Positions 25,536 to 34,795 are shown, counted from the first letter of the stretch. The stretch: 64,000 bases of DNA from an uncultured Acidimicrobiales bacterium (GCA_937922235.1 CAKZVC010000037.1:28386-92385), one strand, 5' to 3'. Program-made: numbers and translations. Notes: a model not told the origin generated them from the sequence alone.

Positions 25536-26363
25536 TTAGCAACCTGATGAGTACGGCAGCGAACCCGCCGAACGGAACCGTTGCGGGTCTTCGCTCTGTA
25601 TCTGCTTCCACCGACGCAGCGCAGCCTTTTCCTCGGTCGACAGCGGTTGGCGGGCCGCCGCGCGACGCTCGATCTCACGCCAGTGAATTCTCGGTTCGGG
25701 GGGCCAACCCGTGCCTGCCGTTGGAGAGCCCGACGCGGTGAATGCGCGGGCCGTCGATCTGGCTGCTCTCGCTACAGTCGGCTGACGACGGTGGGCGTAG
25801 ACCGACTCGCGCTTGTGGCGACCAGACACGTCAAGCGGCGAGAGAAACTCCTCCATAGGGACCTCGACGAGTTGGCGCTCCGCTGGAGCGGTGTGTGACT
25901 CCGACTTCCGCCGGGCTGCCATCACCCCAGCGACCGCAAACAATGCTGCTCCAACGATCGTCCCGAGAACCGCGAGCACCAACAGTGCGTCGACCCATCG
26001 ATTGTTCGCTGTCTCGACCGGCAGCGCTTGCGTACGGTCGCCGTCCACGACGAGGACGTCAAGGGCGGTCGTACCTCGGTCGAATCGATCCGCCACATCG
26101 ATGCTGACCGCTACCTCCGCCGTCGTAACGGGCTGCTGGTACTCAACGACAGCGATGTAGTCGCTAGCGATACTCGCCTGGGCTCGCACCTCGTCGATTC
26201 GAAGAATGGCGACGGTTTCGCTGATTCCGTTGGTGCGGGCGTCGCTATTGCGACGCACATCGTCCTGTAGGGCAACAGTAAAAACGAGAGACAGCGCGAA
26301 AAGCGGCGCACCAACGAGCACGAGCCAGCCAATTCGATCGTTGGTGCTGGGTGCGCCTGCCAT
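25536..26363 (-). CDS. Hypothetical protein with two membrane segments and Arg-rich C-terminus
   Basis: A 275-residue protein of no known family. Residues about 12-32 (IGWLVLVGAPLFALSLVFTVAL) and 145-167 (LLVLAVLGTIVGAALFAVAGVMAARR) are membrane helices; the 110 residues between them are predicted outside. The C-terminal 105 residues are basic, disordered-looking and cytoplasmic, ending with HWREIERRAAARQPLSTEEKAALRRWKQ. Start at ATG 26363; the longer frame is unsupported. It lies 16 bases upstream of the DUF2306-like gene in the same direction. Confidence 0.55.
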   Translation of the reverse strand: MAGAPSTNDRIGWLVLVGAPLFALSLVFTVALQDDVRRNSDARTNGISETVAILRIDEVRAQASIASDYIAVVEYQQPVTTAEVAVSIDVADRFDRGTTALDVLVVDGDRTQALPVETANNRWVDALLVLAVLGTIVGAALFAVAGVMAARRKSESHTAPAERQLVEVPMEEFLSPLDVSGRHKRESVYAHRRQPTVARAARSTARAFTASGSPTAGTGWPPEPRIHWREIERRAAARQPLSTEEKAALRRWKQIQSEDPQRFRSAGSLPYSSGC

Positions 26364-26447
26364 AGTCCACTTTACCAGGATGGATGTGCCCTGCGTCACA
26401 ATACCGTTTCTTGGCCCTGAGAACGTGCCCGTCAAAGAACGCGAAAA

Positions 26448-26479
26448 GGCCCTGCCAGTGGCGGGATACCGGCAGGGCC
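26448..26479 (-). terminator. Hairpin terminator after the dimethylglycine dehydrogenase-like gene
   Basis: GGCCCTGCC (26448-26456) pairs with GGCAGGGCC (26471-26479), a nine-base GC-rich perfect stem with a 14-base loop. Read on the minus strand, the second arm is followed by TTTTCG, as expected for a Rho-independent terminator. It lies about 30 bases after the stop of the gene at 26511-29030. Confidence 0.75.
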
Positions 26480-26510
26480 CTTCCGAGCGTGTGCGCCGAA
26501 GCGCAGTGAA

Positions 26511-29030
26511 TTAGCCCTTCAAACGGGTGTTCTCCGGATCAAACGCTGAACCGGTGCCCACAACGGTGCATGGGAACAGTTCGTTCATGTACATGACCTT
26601 GAGCTGCGTGCCCGGTGCGGCGTGCTCGGCTGGCACGTAGCCAAGGAGCAGGTTCTTACCAACGCTTGGGCCGTATCCAGCGGTCGTGACACGGCTGACA
26701 CGGCCATGGCTGTCGACAATGCGCTCGCCATCGGCGGTCAGGATTGGCTCGTTGCCACCCTGCATCCAGCGCTTGCGGCCCTGACTGTCGGTGTTGTCAT
26801 CGACGGTGAGAGTAACGCAGTGGACTTCCGGGTCACCCGCTTCGCGAGCGGCCAAGTAGGCCTCCTTGCCAATGAAGTCAGCAGCCTTAACCTTCGGTCG
26901 GGCCAAGCCAGCCTCGAGTGGGTTGTACTCGCTCTCGAGCTCGGCGCCCATGAGGCGGTAGCCCTTCTCGATGCGACCGGTAACGGCGTAGACGCCCATG
27001 CCGGTCGGGCGCAGACCGTGGTCCTTGCCGGCGTCCATGATTGCGTCCCACAGTGCTGGGCCGTTGTCCCAACCGGTGTAGATCTCCCAGCCGGTGTCGC
27101 CTACGTAGGAGACACGGAAGAGGGTGCAGGCAATGCCGGCGATCTCGACGTTGGTGACCGAACCGTATTTGTTGCCCTCGAAGCTGAGATCAGCATCGGT
27201 GAGCTGGCTCAAGATGGCCTCAGCGTTCGGTCCCCAAAGTCCGAGCGTCGTCGTGGTGCGGCTCAGGTTGGTGAAGGTGACCGACTCGTCTTCTGGAAGG
27301 TACTTCTTGATCCAATACTCGTCACGGCCGCCGTCGAACGCGCCGGTCACGATGCGCACGGTGTCTTCGCCCGTCTGCATCATGGTGAGGTCGGAGTGGA
27401 AGCCACCGTCTTCGTTGAGCCATGGGGTGTAGGCACTGGTGCCGACGCCCTTGCACACCTTGTTAACGGCAAGCTTCTCGGCGAAGTCGCAGGCACCTGG
27501 TCCGGTGAGCTCGAACACCTGGAAGGCGCTGAGGTCGAACAGGCCAGCGTTCTCACGCATGTTGAGGTGCTCGCCGTTGATGATTGGGCTCCACCAGCGG
27601 TTGTCCCATTCGACTTCGCGCTCTTCGAGGCCGTAGCGCTCGACGAGGTCGGCGTTGGAGGTGTACCACTGGGCACGTTCCCACACACGAGCCTGGAAGA
27701 ACATGGCGCCGAGTGCTTCTTGGCGACTGTAGTACGGCGACTGCACGAGGTTGCGGCGGCCTTCCCACTGCTCTTGTGGGTGGACGATGCCGTAGGTCTT
27801 GATGAAGTGCTCGTCGGCGCGGCTCCAGATGTGGTCGTCGCCACGCTCTTCTGGGTAGAAGCGTGCCAGGTCAGAAGCATGTGGGTCGATGACGCGTGGG
27901 TAGCCGTAGGTCATCCACTCGGCCACAACCTGGGCCATGCCCGGGCCCTCCTTGACCCAAACAGCTGCTGCCGACCACAGGTTGCGAACCTCAACGGTTT
28001 CGCCGAGGCATGGCATTGCGTCTGGAGTAAGCGAGAGCAGACCGTTGATGGCGTACTTGATCTCGGCGTCGCCAAGGAAGTCCATCAGTTCGATTGCGGT
28101 CTCCATCTGAGGATCGAAGTCCTCCTGGGTGAACGGCATCTCGGTTGGGGTGAGTGCTGCTTCTTCGTTCGATGGGATGTCGTCGGGGTGGTGCAGGATG
28201 GCGCGGTGACCGTACGAGCCAACCTCCATCGAGCCTGACGACTGACGCTCGTAGCAGAACGTGTCCATGTCGCGAACGATCGGATAGCCAATCTCGTTGT
28301 TTGTCTCCGCAAGGATGTCCATCGGGCCGACGTCGGCCATCTGGTGAACTGCTGGGACGAGCGGAATGGTTGCGCCGGCCATGTTGGCCACGCGGTTACT
28401 CCACACACCACAGGCAACGACGACGTAGTTGGCTTCGATCGTGCCGCGGCTCGTGACGACAGCGCTGACCTTCTTCTGGCCGTTCGGTGCGTCGACGGTT
28501 TCGACGTCGTTGACCTCGGTGTTCGCAAACACCTGAAGTACGCCCTTGTCCATAGCTTCGTTGCGGAAGAGGGTGCCGGTGTCGAGCGAGTCGACCACCG
28601 AAACGGTTGGGCAGTGGAAGCCACCCATGATGACCTCTTCGTTGATGAACGGAACGAGTTCCTTCACCTGTGCTGGAGTGAGGAGCTCGGCTTCAACGCC
28701 CCAAGCGGTTGCGCTTGTCATGCGACGGTTGAGCTCGTCCATGCGCTCCTGGGTCCGTGCAACCTCGATGCCACCGGAATCGACCGAACGGTCGAGGTCG
28801 CGGTACTGGTTGGCCGATTGGACACCGAGGAGCGCCATCTCCTTGTTGTGGTCGACTGGGAAGATGAAGTTTGATGCGTGGCCGGTCGAACCGCCGGGGT
28901 TCGGCAGCGGGCCCTTGTCGATGAGGACGATGTCGTCCCAACCAAGTCGGCTGAGGTGGCCGACGAGGCATGAGCCGACAATGCCGGCTCCGATGACGAC
29001 CACGTTGGCCTTTGATGGAAATTCGCTCAC
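26511..29030 (-). CDS. FAD-dependent dimethylglycine/sarcosine dehydrogenase-like protein with C-terminal GcvT domains
   Basis: An 839-residue two-part enzyme. Residues 1-400 are a DAO-type FAD domain: VVIGAGIVGS gives the dinucleotide fold, and GGSTGHASNF (His51) sits where related dehydrogenases attach FAD covalently. Residues 420-830 are aminomethyltransferase (GcvT)-like, with LWDAIMDAGKDHGLRPTGMG and YRLMGAELESEYNPLEAGL, which would bind THF and trap the released C1 unit as methylene-THF. The substrate is therefore likely dimethylglycine, sarcosine or a similar N-methyl amine. Translation starts at GTG 29030 with AGGGG upstream. Electrons should go to EtfAB, whose genes share its upstream motif. 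Exact substrate is inferred. Confidence 0.92.
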   Translation of the reverse strand: MSEFPSKANVVVIGAGIVGSCLVGHLSRLGWDDIVLIDKGPLPNPGGSTGHASNFIFPVDHNKEMALLGVQSANQYRDLDRSVDSGGIEVARTQERMDELNRRMTSATAWGVEAELLTPAQVKELVPFINEEVIMGGFHCPTVSVVDSLDTGTLFRNEAMDKGVLQVFANTEVNDVETVDAPNGQKKVSAVVTSRGTIEANYVVVACGVWSNRVANMAGATIPLVPAVHQMADVGPMDILAETNNEIGYPIVRDMDTFCYERQSSGSMEVGSYGHRAILHHPDDIPSNEEAALTPTEMPFTQEDFDPQMETAIELMDFLGDAEIKYAINGLLSLTPDAMPCLGETVEVRNLWSAAAVWVKEGPGMAQVVAEWMTYGYPRVIDPHASDLARFYPEERGDDHIWSRADEHFIKTYGIVHPQEQWEGRRNLVQSPYYSRQEALGAMFFQARVWERAQWYTSNADLVERYGLEEREVEWDNRWWSPIINGEHLNMRENAGLFDLSAFQVFELTGPGACDFAEKLAVNKVCKGVGTSAYTPWLNEDGGFHSDLTMMQTGEDTVRIVTGAFDGGRDEYWIKKYLPEDESVTFTNLSRTTTTLGLWGPNAEAILSQLTDADLSFEGNKYGSVTNVEIAGIACTLFRVSYVGDTGWEIYTGWDNGPALWDAIMDAGKDHGLRPTGMGVYAVTGRIEKGYRLMGAELESEYNPLEAGLARPKVKAADFIGKEAYLAAREAGDPEVHCVTLTVDDNTDSQGRKRWMQGGNEPILTADGERIVDSHGRVSRVTTAGYGPSVGKNLLLGYVPAEHAAPGTQLKVMYMNELFPCTVVGTGSAFDPENTRLKG

Positions 29031-29075
29031 TGGGTATCCCCTGGGTTGTGCTCGTCGATGAGCCCGTACAAATTC

Positions 29076-29096
29076 TGATAGACGGCTGATATATCA
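29076..29096 (-). promoter_or_regulatory. Putative operator of the TGATATATCA regulon before the dehydrogenase gene
   Basis: Read towards the gene the site is TGATATATCA, GCCG, TCTATCA. The centre extends to a 14-base perfect palindrome GCTGATATATCAGC (29085-29098). On the far side there is GATACACA, so the site is close to symmetric over about 30 bases. It lies 45 bases before the GTG start, in promoter range. Confidence 0.75.
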
Positions 29097-29262
29097 GCTG
29101 TGTATCTCAAGAAGACTAGAGGCGGTGACTGGTTCGCGCAAGCGCCAAGATCGTTCGCGCAGCAACAGGCGGCGGCGTTGTTGGCAACATCCTTTCGGCT
29201 TCGTCGTACAGGTTCCGGCGGTCCGACCAGATCACGGCTCCGCCAAGTCCTAGCATGAGCGA

Positions 29263-30558
29263 ATGTCGTCTCGATTTGGTTCTCGCCATGCCCATCCGTT
29301 CTTGCTGTTGGCACTGCTTGCACTCATAGCCGCAGCGTGCGCGTCGAACAGCACCGACTCATCGACAGCGGCAGAGTCGACCACCACCGCTCCCCCAGAA
29401 ACCACCGCCCCCGCCGAGGACGACAGCGACGGCGAGGAGCCCTCCTCGACAACCAGAGCAGAACCGGCCATCGACGACGAAGAAGTAGAGGCAGAGGCGG
29501 AGGTCGAGCAGGCTGACGATGGTCCAACGGGCAAGGCCGGGGCGTTTGATGACGTCACACAGACCGTGGCGGACTTCGTTGGGTCGAAAGGACTCAACGG
29601 CGCAGGCCTTGTCGTTGTCGAGCGCGACAAAGGAGTCGTGTACGAACAGTATTTCGGCGACTTTGACGCCGACCGAATCAGCCTTATCGCATCATCATCG
29701 AAGATGATCTCCGCCGGCGTGCTCCTGCGCCTTGACGAGCAAGGCCTTCTCGATATCGACACTCCGATCGAACAGACTGTCGCGTGGACCGGCAATAACC
29801 CCGACATCACCACCGCTCAGCTCCTCTCGAACAGCTCAGGACTCGTTGGCCTCGGGCCAGATCTGTTGTACAACCCCTACTTCTGCCAATGGGGCGTCCC
29901 AGGCACACTGCAGGACTGTGGCGAGACCGTCTTCTCCACGCCGAACGATGATGCGGACCAGGTAGCTCCCGATAGCGAATTCCGGTACGGCGGAGCACAG
30001 TGGCAGGTCGCCGGCGCTGTCGCAGAGCTTGTGTCAGAGAGGCCGTGGAACGAGCTGGTTCAGGACACCTACGAAGCGTGCGACGTTCCATCACTTGGCT
30101 ACATCAGCCTCGGCGCAGTGCTCGACGGCACCCCGGGCTACCCGGTGAAGTTCGCTGGCGATCCAACGTCGGTTACCTACTCAGATAACCCAAACATCGA
30201 AGGCGGCGCACACATCACCGCCCCCGACTACGCGAAGCTGCTGCTCATGCACCTTCGCGGCGGCATGTGCGGCGACACCCAGGTTCTCACCCAAGACTCG
30301 CTCGACACGATGCACGCCGATCGAGTCGCCGCCGCCTACGACGGCGCAGCTGGTGTCGACACGGGCTACGGCATGGGTTGGTGGGTCGACCGCTCCACCG
30401 GCCGCATCAGCGATGGCGGAGCGTGGGGAACCGTACCCTGGCTCGATCTCGACGATGGCTACGGTGCGTTTCTTGTTATCGAAGATGACTCCTCAACAGG
30501 TCAAGAGCTCAAGGGCCAGATCGAGGAGCTCGTCGCAACCGCGGTTACCTCAAGCTAA
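29263..30558 (+). CDS. Lipoprotein serine hydrolase, class C beta-lactamase-like fold (first of a tandem pair)
   Basis: A 431-residue exported protein. The signal peptide ends LIAAAC (Cys26), a lipobox, followed by an acidic/Thr-rich linker to about residue 90. The catalytic domain has the SxxK motif as LIASSSKMISAG (Ser144, Lys147); FRYGGAQWQVAGAVAE is the Y-x-N-type region with Gly in place of Asn; DGGAWGTVPWLD is near where the KTG/HxG motif lies. Members act as esterases, peptidases or penicillin-binding proteins on the cell surface. The substrate is unknown. Its paralogue follows seven bases after the stop. Confidence 0.88.
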   Translation: MSSRFGSRHAHPFLLLALLALIAAACASNSTDSSTAAESTTTAPPETTAPAEDDSDGEEPSSTTRAEPAIDDEEVEAEAEVEQADDGPTGKAGAFDDVTQTVADFVGSKGLNGAGLVVVERDKGVVYEQYFGDFDADRISLIASSSKMISAGVLLRLDEQGLLDIDTPIEQTVAWTGNNPDITTAQLLSNSSGLVGLGPDLLYNPYFCQWGVPGTLQDCGETVFSTPNDDADQVAPDSEFRYGGAQWQVAGAVAELVSERPWNELVQDTYEACDVPSLGYISLGAVLDGTPGYPVKFAGDPTSVTYSDNPNIEGGAHITAPDYAKLLLMHLRGGMCGDTQVLTQDSLDTMHADRVAAAYDGAAGVDTGYGMGWWVDRSTGRISDGGAWGTVPWLDLDDGYGAFLVIEDDSSTGQELKGQIEELVATAVTSS

Positions 30559-30565
30559 GCCGCAC

Positions 30566-31729
30566 GTGACCATTACTCAGTACAGCACAGCGACTCAGCG
30601 CAGCACAGCGCGCTGTCGATCGCGACTCCGCCGTGCGTGTCTACTCTTTGGGACGCTGAGCGTGCTTGCAACTGCATGCTCGTCTCCCACGGAGGTCTCG
30701 GCCGCCGACAGAGCGAAGGTATTCGGCGAAGTCACCAATGCGGTCACATCGTTTGTCGATGAGGCGCAGCTTGACGGCGCCACCCTCATCATCGTCGAAC
30801 GCGATGAAGGCGTCATCTACGAAGAATACTTCGGAGCGTTTGACGCCGAGCGCGTGAGCCTTATCGCCTCAGCCTCAAAGATGATCTCGGCAGGGGTGCT
30901 CCTGCGGCTCCAAGAGCAACAGCTGCTCAATATCGAGGCACCCATCGAACAAGTCGTCGGCTGGGAAGGGAACAACCCAGATATCACTACCGCCCAGCTC
31001 CTCTCGAACAGTTCTGGTCTTGTCGGAATCGCACCCGACCTCTACTACGCGCCGTATGCGTGTCAATGGGAGTCCCCAGGCACGTTGCAAGCCTGCGGCG
31101 AAACCATTTTCACGACCACTGACGATGACGCCGCCCAGACGGAACCCGACACCGGGTTTCGCTATGGCGGCGGCCAATGGCAAGTCGCCGGAGCCGTCGC
31201 CGAAACGGTGGCCGGAGAATCGTGGAACGAACTCGTACGCAAGACGTATGCAGCCTGCGATGTCTCGTCCCTCGGCTACATCAGCCTCGGTTCGCTCCTC
31301 GACGGATCATTTGTGTACCCAACCGCGTTTGGCGGTGACCCCACGTCCGTGGCTCCGTCCGACAACCCAAACATAGAGGGCGGCGCATACATCGCTGCTC
31401 CCGACTACGCGAAGCTTCTGCTCATGCACCTTCGCGGCGGAGTGTGTGGTGACACGCAAGTGTTCTCGCAGGAGTCGCTCGACACCATGCACGCCGATCG
31501 CGTGGCAGCAGCATACGACCAACCCGGCGACACGGGGTATGGCATGGGTTGGTGGATGGATCGTTCGACCGGCCGCATCAGCGATGGGGGCGCATGGGGC
31601 ACCATTCCATGGCTCGATCTCGACGATGGGTACGGAGTAGTGCTCGTGCTCGAGGATTCGGGAGCAAACGGGCAGACACTCAGGGCTGAGATCGAGGGGC
31701 TCATCGCACGAGCTGTCGTCGGCGAGTAG
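30566..31729 (+). CDS. Lipoprotein serine hydrolase, second of a tandem pair
   Basis: A 387-residue paralogue of the preceding gene, matching it over most of the catalytic domain (LIASASKMISAGVLLRL, TTAQLLSNSSGLVG, FRYGGGQWQVAGAVAE, WMDRSTGRISDGGAWGT). It has a shorter linker and its lipobox is LATAC (Cys38). The frame is open back to 30353 inside the upstream gene; GTG 30566 is the only suitable start before the signal peptide and follows the upstream stop by seven bases, with no strong ribosome binding site, so coupling is likely. Tandem duplication with linker divergence is the simplest origin. Confidence 0.85.
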   Translation: MTITQYSTATQRSTARCRSRLRRACLLFGTLSVLATACSSPTEVSAADRAKVFGEVTNAVTSFVDEAQLDGATLIIVERDEGVIYEEYFGAFDAERVSLIASASKMISAGVLLRLQEQQLLNIEAPIEQVVGWEGNNPDITTAQLLSNSSGLVGIAPDLYYAPYACQWESPGTLQACGETIFTTTDDDAAQTEPDTGFRYGGGQWQVAGAVAETVAGESWNELVRKTYAACDVSSLGYISLGSLLDGSFVYPTAFGGDPTSVAPSDNPNIEGGAYIAAPDYAKLLLMHLRGGVCGDTQVFSQESLDTMHADRVAAAYDQPGDTGYGMGWWMDRSTGRISDGGAWGTIPWLDLDDGYGVVLVLEDSGANGQTLRAEIEGLIARAVVGE

Positions 31730-31739
31730 CGTACGACCG

Positions 31740-32714
31740 ATGGCCGTACCGAATAGAACGCTGTCCAGCGGTGCCGAGATGCCAGGCATTGGCCTGGGTA
31801 CGTTTGGGTCCGATCACGTGTCCCCCGCTGCGGTTGCGAATGCGGTTCGCCTTGGGCTCGACCTCGGCTATCGACATATCGACTGTGCATCGGTCTATGG
31901 CAACGAGGCCGAGATCGGCCAGGTCTTCGCTTCGACCGACGTGCCTCGCGACCACTTGTGGATCTCGTCGAAGGTCTGGAATGACAGCCATGATCGCGTA
32001 GCTGCGTCGTGTGAGCAGACGCTCCGCGACCTCCAGGTCGACTACCTCGATAACTACTTGGTGCATTGGCCATTCCCAAACTCACACGCCGCGCACGCCG
32101 ACGTCGATGAACGCAACCCCGACGCGGTTGCCTTCAACACCGAGGCCTACCTGGAGACGTGGGAGCAGATGGAGGGCCTTGTCTCGCGCGGCCTTGTGCG
32201 CCATATCGGAACCTCGAACATGACACCAGCGAAGTTCGATGCAGTGCTCCCTTCGATGGCGATCACGCCGTCAGTGAACGAGATGGAGCTTCATCCGCAC
32301 TTCCAGCAGCCCGAGTTCATTGCGTATCTCCGAGACTGCACGATCGAGCCAATTGGCTTCTGCCCGCTGGGTTCACCAAACCGCCCCGAACGCGATCGAA
32401 CGAGCGCTGACACCTCCCCAACCAAAGACACCGCTATTGCCGAGATCGCTCACAAGCGTGGCGTGCATCCGGCCACGATCTGCATCATGTGGGCGATCGC
32501 CAACGGACATACCCCAATTCCGTTTTCGACGTCCGAGCGAAACCTTGCATCGAACCTCGCAGCGGCGTCAGCCGAACCGCTGTCCTCCGAGGAGATCGCG
32601 ATAGTGGGTGCTGCAGACCGCGATTGCCGACTCATCAAAGGCCAGGTGTTTCTGTGGAAAGACGGTCAGTCATGGACCGATCTTTGGGACATCGACGGCG
32701 TTATCGCGTCCTAG
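31740..32714 (+). CDS. Aldo/keto reductase
   Basis: A 324-residue NADPH-dependent aldo/keto reductase with the catalytic tetrad in place: Asp48 and Tyr53 in HIDCASVYGNE, Lys78 in ISSKVWN, His109 in YLVHWPF. LGLGTFG-like GIGLGTFG near residues 16-23 is the family start and ESIGFCPLG-like EPIGFCPLG forms a late strand. Substrate is unknown. The start is ten bases after the serine hydrolase stop. The last four bases overlap the stop of the convergent alditol oxidase gene, so the two transcripts collide. Confidence 0.93.
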   Translation: MAVPNRTLSSGAEMPGIGLGTFGSDHVSPAAVANAVRLGLDLGYRHIDCASVYGNEAEIGQVFASTDVPRDHLWISSKVWNDSHDRVAASCEQTLRDLQVDYLDNYLVHWPFPNSHAAHADVDERNPDAVAFNTEAYLETWEQMEGLVSRGLVRHIGTSNMTPAKFDAVLPSMAITPSVNEMELHPHFQQPEFIAYLRDCTIEPIGFCPLGSPNRPERDRTSADTSPTKDTAIAEIAHKRGVHPATICIMWAIANGHTPIPFSTSERNLASNLAAASAEPLSSEEIAIVGAADRDCRLIKGQVFLWKDGQSWTDLWDIDGVIAS

Positions 32715-33943
32715 CCCACGTACTCTTCGAACCACTCGTTCGTGAACGTTCGGTTGGGATCCAGCGACTCGACGAGCTGCAGGAAGCGAGGGCGGTCGAC
32801 GTAGGACGACATGTCGAACTGGCTCGGGTCGAACACCTTGCCCCAATGTGCTCGAGCGTCTAGGCCCGTAAGCGCGTTAGCGACATCTTGGGCGGCTGCA
32901 TCAGCAGCGGCCTGATCGGGCACCCACGTGAAATGCATGGCCATCGAGTCTCTGCCCGTGTGCGGGCTCATCCATTGCGTATCGCCAGCAACGGTCCGAA
33001 GCTCCGAGACCATCATTGCGTCTTTGATCTTCCCCTCGATCGCTGCGAGGGCCTCGATCGCCTCAGCTGCATAGCGGCGATCTACGAAGAACTCCGATTG
33101 GATCTCATCACCGGCACTCGGGGTGAAGTCGAGCTTAAAATGTGGCAATCGGTCGACTGCTGCCCCCGGCACACCAAGCTGATCAGTGCATGCCTCCGGA
33201 TCGAGCTCGCGGAGTGGGTGTTGCTTGTCGGTGGCCTTCGCCAAGGCCTCCAGCACCGCGGCGCTTGCTCCAGGCATTGGCTCGTCGATTCGCGACTTCA
33301 CCCAGAGTTGCTCGATGTCGCGCCAGCGCGTGAACGCACTGACGCTGTAGCCGGCAGCGAACACGGCGTCGAAGTTTTCGATCATCGACCGGATGGGCAG
33401 GTCGTTGTACACGGTTTGCGTCACCTGGAATGCAGGCACGACGTCGATGCTCACTGACGTGACGAGCCCCAGGGCTCCGAGTGATACGACGGCGCCGCCG
33501 AATGCCTCATCACCACGGGAGAAGTCGACGAGCTCCCCGGTGCCGGTCACCATCTGAAGTGAGCTGACCGCCGAGGCAAGGTTCTTGTTCGCGTCACCCG
33601 AGCCATGGGTGCCGGTAGCAATAGCCCCCGCTATCGAGATGTGCGGGAGCGACGCGAAGTTCGTGAGCGCCAGACCGAGCGGAGAGATCAGCTCGGCCAA
33701 GCGGCCGTACGTCATCGACGCGTTGACGCGCACGCTGGTGCGGTCGGCGCTGAACTCGAGGAACTCGGGAAGTTGCCGAGTGTCGATGATCGTCGGGGCG
33801 TCAGAAATCCGGGTGAACGAGTGCCGACTGCCGAGCGCTCGCACCTTTGTTGCGCCGGCAATGAGCTCTTGTGCGTGGCTAAGCGAGGTGGGAGCCACGA
33901 TGTTCTCGCCGTTGAAGGTGATGTTCCCGGCCCAGTTCTTCAT
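32711..33943 (-). CDS. aldO: Alditol/xylitol oxidase-like flavoprotein (VAO family)
   Basis: A 410-residue flavoprotein that follows Streptomyces AldO closely from end to end: NWAGNITFNG at the start, LGSRHSFTRIS with His41 at the covalent FAD position, ASLPHISIAGAIATGTHGSG, FGGAVVSLGALGLVTSV and the late HWGKVFD. Family enzymes oxidise the terminal hydroxyl of sugar alcohols with O2, giving aldose and H2O2. It is divergent from the GntR gene, whose putative operator lies about 60 bases upstream, so it may also be under that regulator (inference). Another close family is L-gulonolactone-type oxidases, but the N-terminus favours AldO. Confidence 0.88.
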   Translation of the reverse strand: MKNWAGNITFNGENIVAPTSLSHAQELIAGATKVRALGSRHSFTRISDAPTIIDTRQLPEFLEFSADRTSVRVNASMTYGRLAELISPLGLALTNFASLPHISIAGAIATGTHGSGDANKNLASAVSSLQMVTGTGELVDFSRGDEAFGGAVVSLGALGLVTSVSIDVVPAFQVTQTVYNDLPIRSMIENFDAVFAAGYSVSAFTRWRDIEQLWVKSRIDEPMPGASAAVLEALAKATDKQHPLRELDPEACTDQLGVPGAAVDRLPHFKLDFTPSAGDEIQSEFFVDRRYAAEAIEALAAIEGKIKDAMMVSELRTVAGDTQWMSPHTGRDSMAMHFTWVPDQAAADAAAQDVANALTGLDARAHWGKVFDPSQFDMSSYVDRPRFLQLVESLDPNRTFTNEWFEEYVG

Positions 33944-34003
33944 TTCGACAGGCTAGTCGTCAGCGAAAGCCCGACTGGTGGCTCAACCGCTGCAATAGAC
34001 GTC

Positions 34004-34024
34004 TGATATATCAGTCGTGTATCA
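34004..34024 (+). promoter_or_regulatory. Putative autoregulatory operator before the FCD-GntR gene
   Basis: TGATATATCA (34004-34013), GTCG, TGTATCA (34018-34024). To the left, ATAGACG mirrors CGTGTAT on the right, so the whole 33996-34022 region is nearly symmetric. It lies seven bases before the GTG at 34032 and in the region shared with the divergent aldO-like gene. FCD-type GntR regulators commonly repress their own gene from such sites. Confidence 0.75.
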
Positions 34025-34031
34025 TGGCGAC

Positions 34032-34715
34032 GTGAGCACGACCGAACTTCCCGGCACCGAACCTGAGTCCCTCGGCGAGCAGGCGTACATTGCGCTTCGT
34101 CAAAAGATCGTTCGACTCGACTTTGCGCCCGGCGATGTGCTCCGCGAGAACGAACTCCAAGAATCACTCGGCCTCGGCCGAACGCCGATTCGAGAAGCAC
34201 TCCTACGCCTCCAACGCGAGCACTTCGTCACCGTCATTCCGCGCCGCGGCATGTTCGTCAGCGGAATCGAAGTCGAAGAACTGTCGATGCTGTTCGAAAC
34301 CCGCGCCGTCCTCGAGCCGTACGCTGCCCGACTCGCCGCTCTTCGAGGAACCCCAGCGCAGTGGGACGATATGGAAGCCACCCTCGAGCAGACCGGAAAT
34401 ACAGGCCTCGACGATGAAGCACAACTTGCGCTCGATCGCCGTTGCCACGAAATCATTTGGACTGCATCAGGTAATCGGTTTCTCCTCGACACGCTCGATA
34501 TGCTCTATGCCCAAAGCGATCGGCTCTGGCACCTGTATCTGTCTGACGTTGCTGATATGCAACACGCCGTCGACGAACACCAAGCAATTCTCGCCGCACT
34601 CCGATCTGGCGATGGCGACACCGTAGCGACGCTCGTTGAGACCCACGTTCAGAGCTTCGACACCCAGATTCGAAACGTCGTTACCGCCCGCCTCACTGCG
34701 CCGCTGAACCAGTAG
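34032..34715 (+). CDS. GntR-family transcriptional regulator, FCD subfamily
   Basis: A 227-residue regulator. Residues 14-80 form the winged helix (LGEQAYIALRQKIVRLDFAPGD; LGLGRTPIREALLRLQREHFV), with ARGxRVTPIRE-like recognition helix. Residues 90-220 form the all-helical FCD ligand domain, with His residues (RRCHEIIWTASGN, DEHQAILAALRSGD, LVETHVQSFD) that usually hold a metal and a carboxylate ligand. GTG 34017 is also in frame, but it lies within the operator; GTG 34032 is preferred. The likely effector is an N-methyl amino acid or a related carboxylate, because the shared motif precedes the dehydrogenase and etfBA (inference). Confidence 0.93.
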   Translation: MSTTELPGTEPESLGEQAYIALRQKIVRLDFAPGDVLRENELQESLGLGRTPIREALLRLQREHFVTVIPRRGMFVSGIEVEELSMLFETRAVLEPYAARLAALRGTPAQWDDMEATLEQTGNTGLDDEAQLALDRRCHEIIWTASGNRFLLDTLDMLYAQSDRLWHLYLSDVADMQHAVDEHQAILAALRSGDGDTVATLVETHVQSFDTQIRNVVTARLTAPLNQ

Positions 34716-34795
34716 CAACCACCACAACCAATCACGAGTGCGCAAGACTCGTCAGGAAGTGGGAACTCCGCAGATGATTGGGACGTACTAGTTAC

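Noticed and set aside
26622..28238. Long 538-residue plus-strand open frame opposite the dehydrogenase gene
   Set aside because: It is an antisense shadow of a high-GC gene; the reading lacks any domain, and the minus-strand protein is an obvious full-length enzyme.
34731..34752. Hairpin ACGAGT/ACTCGT after gntR as a terminator
   Set aside because: Only six base pairs with no T-run; too weak to call.
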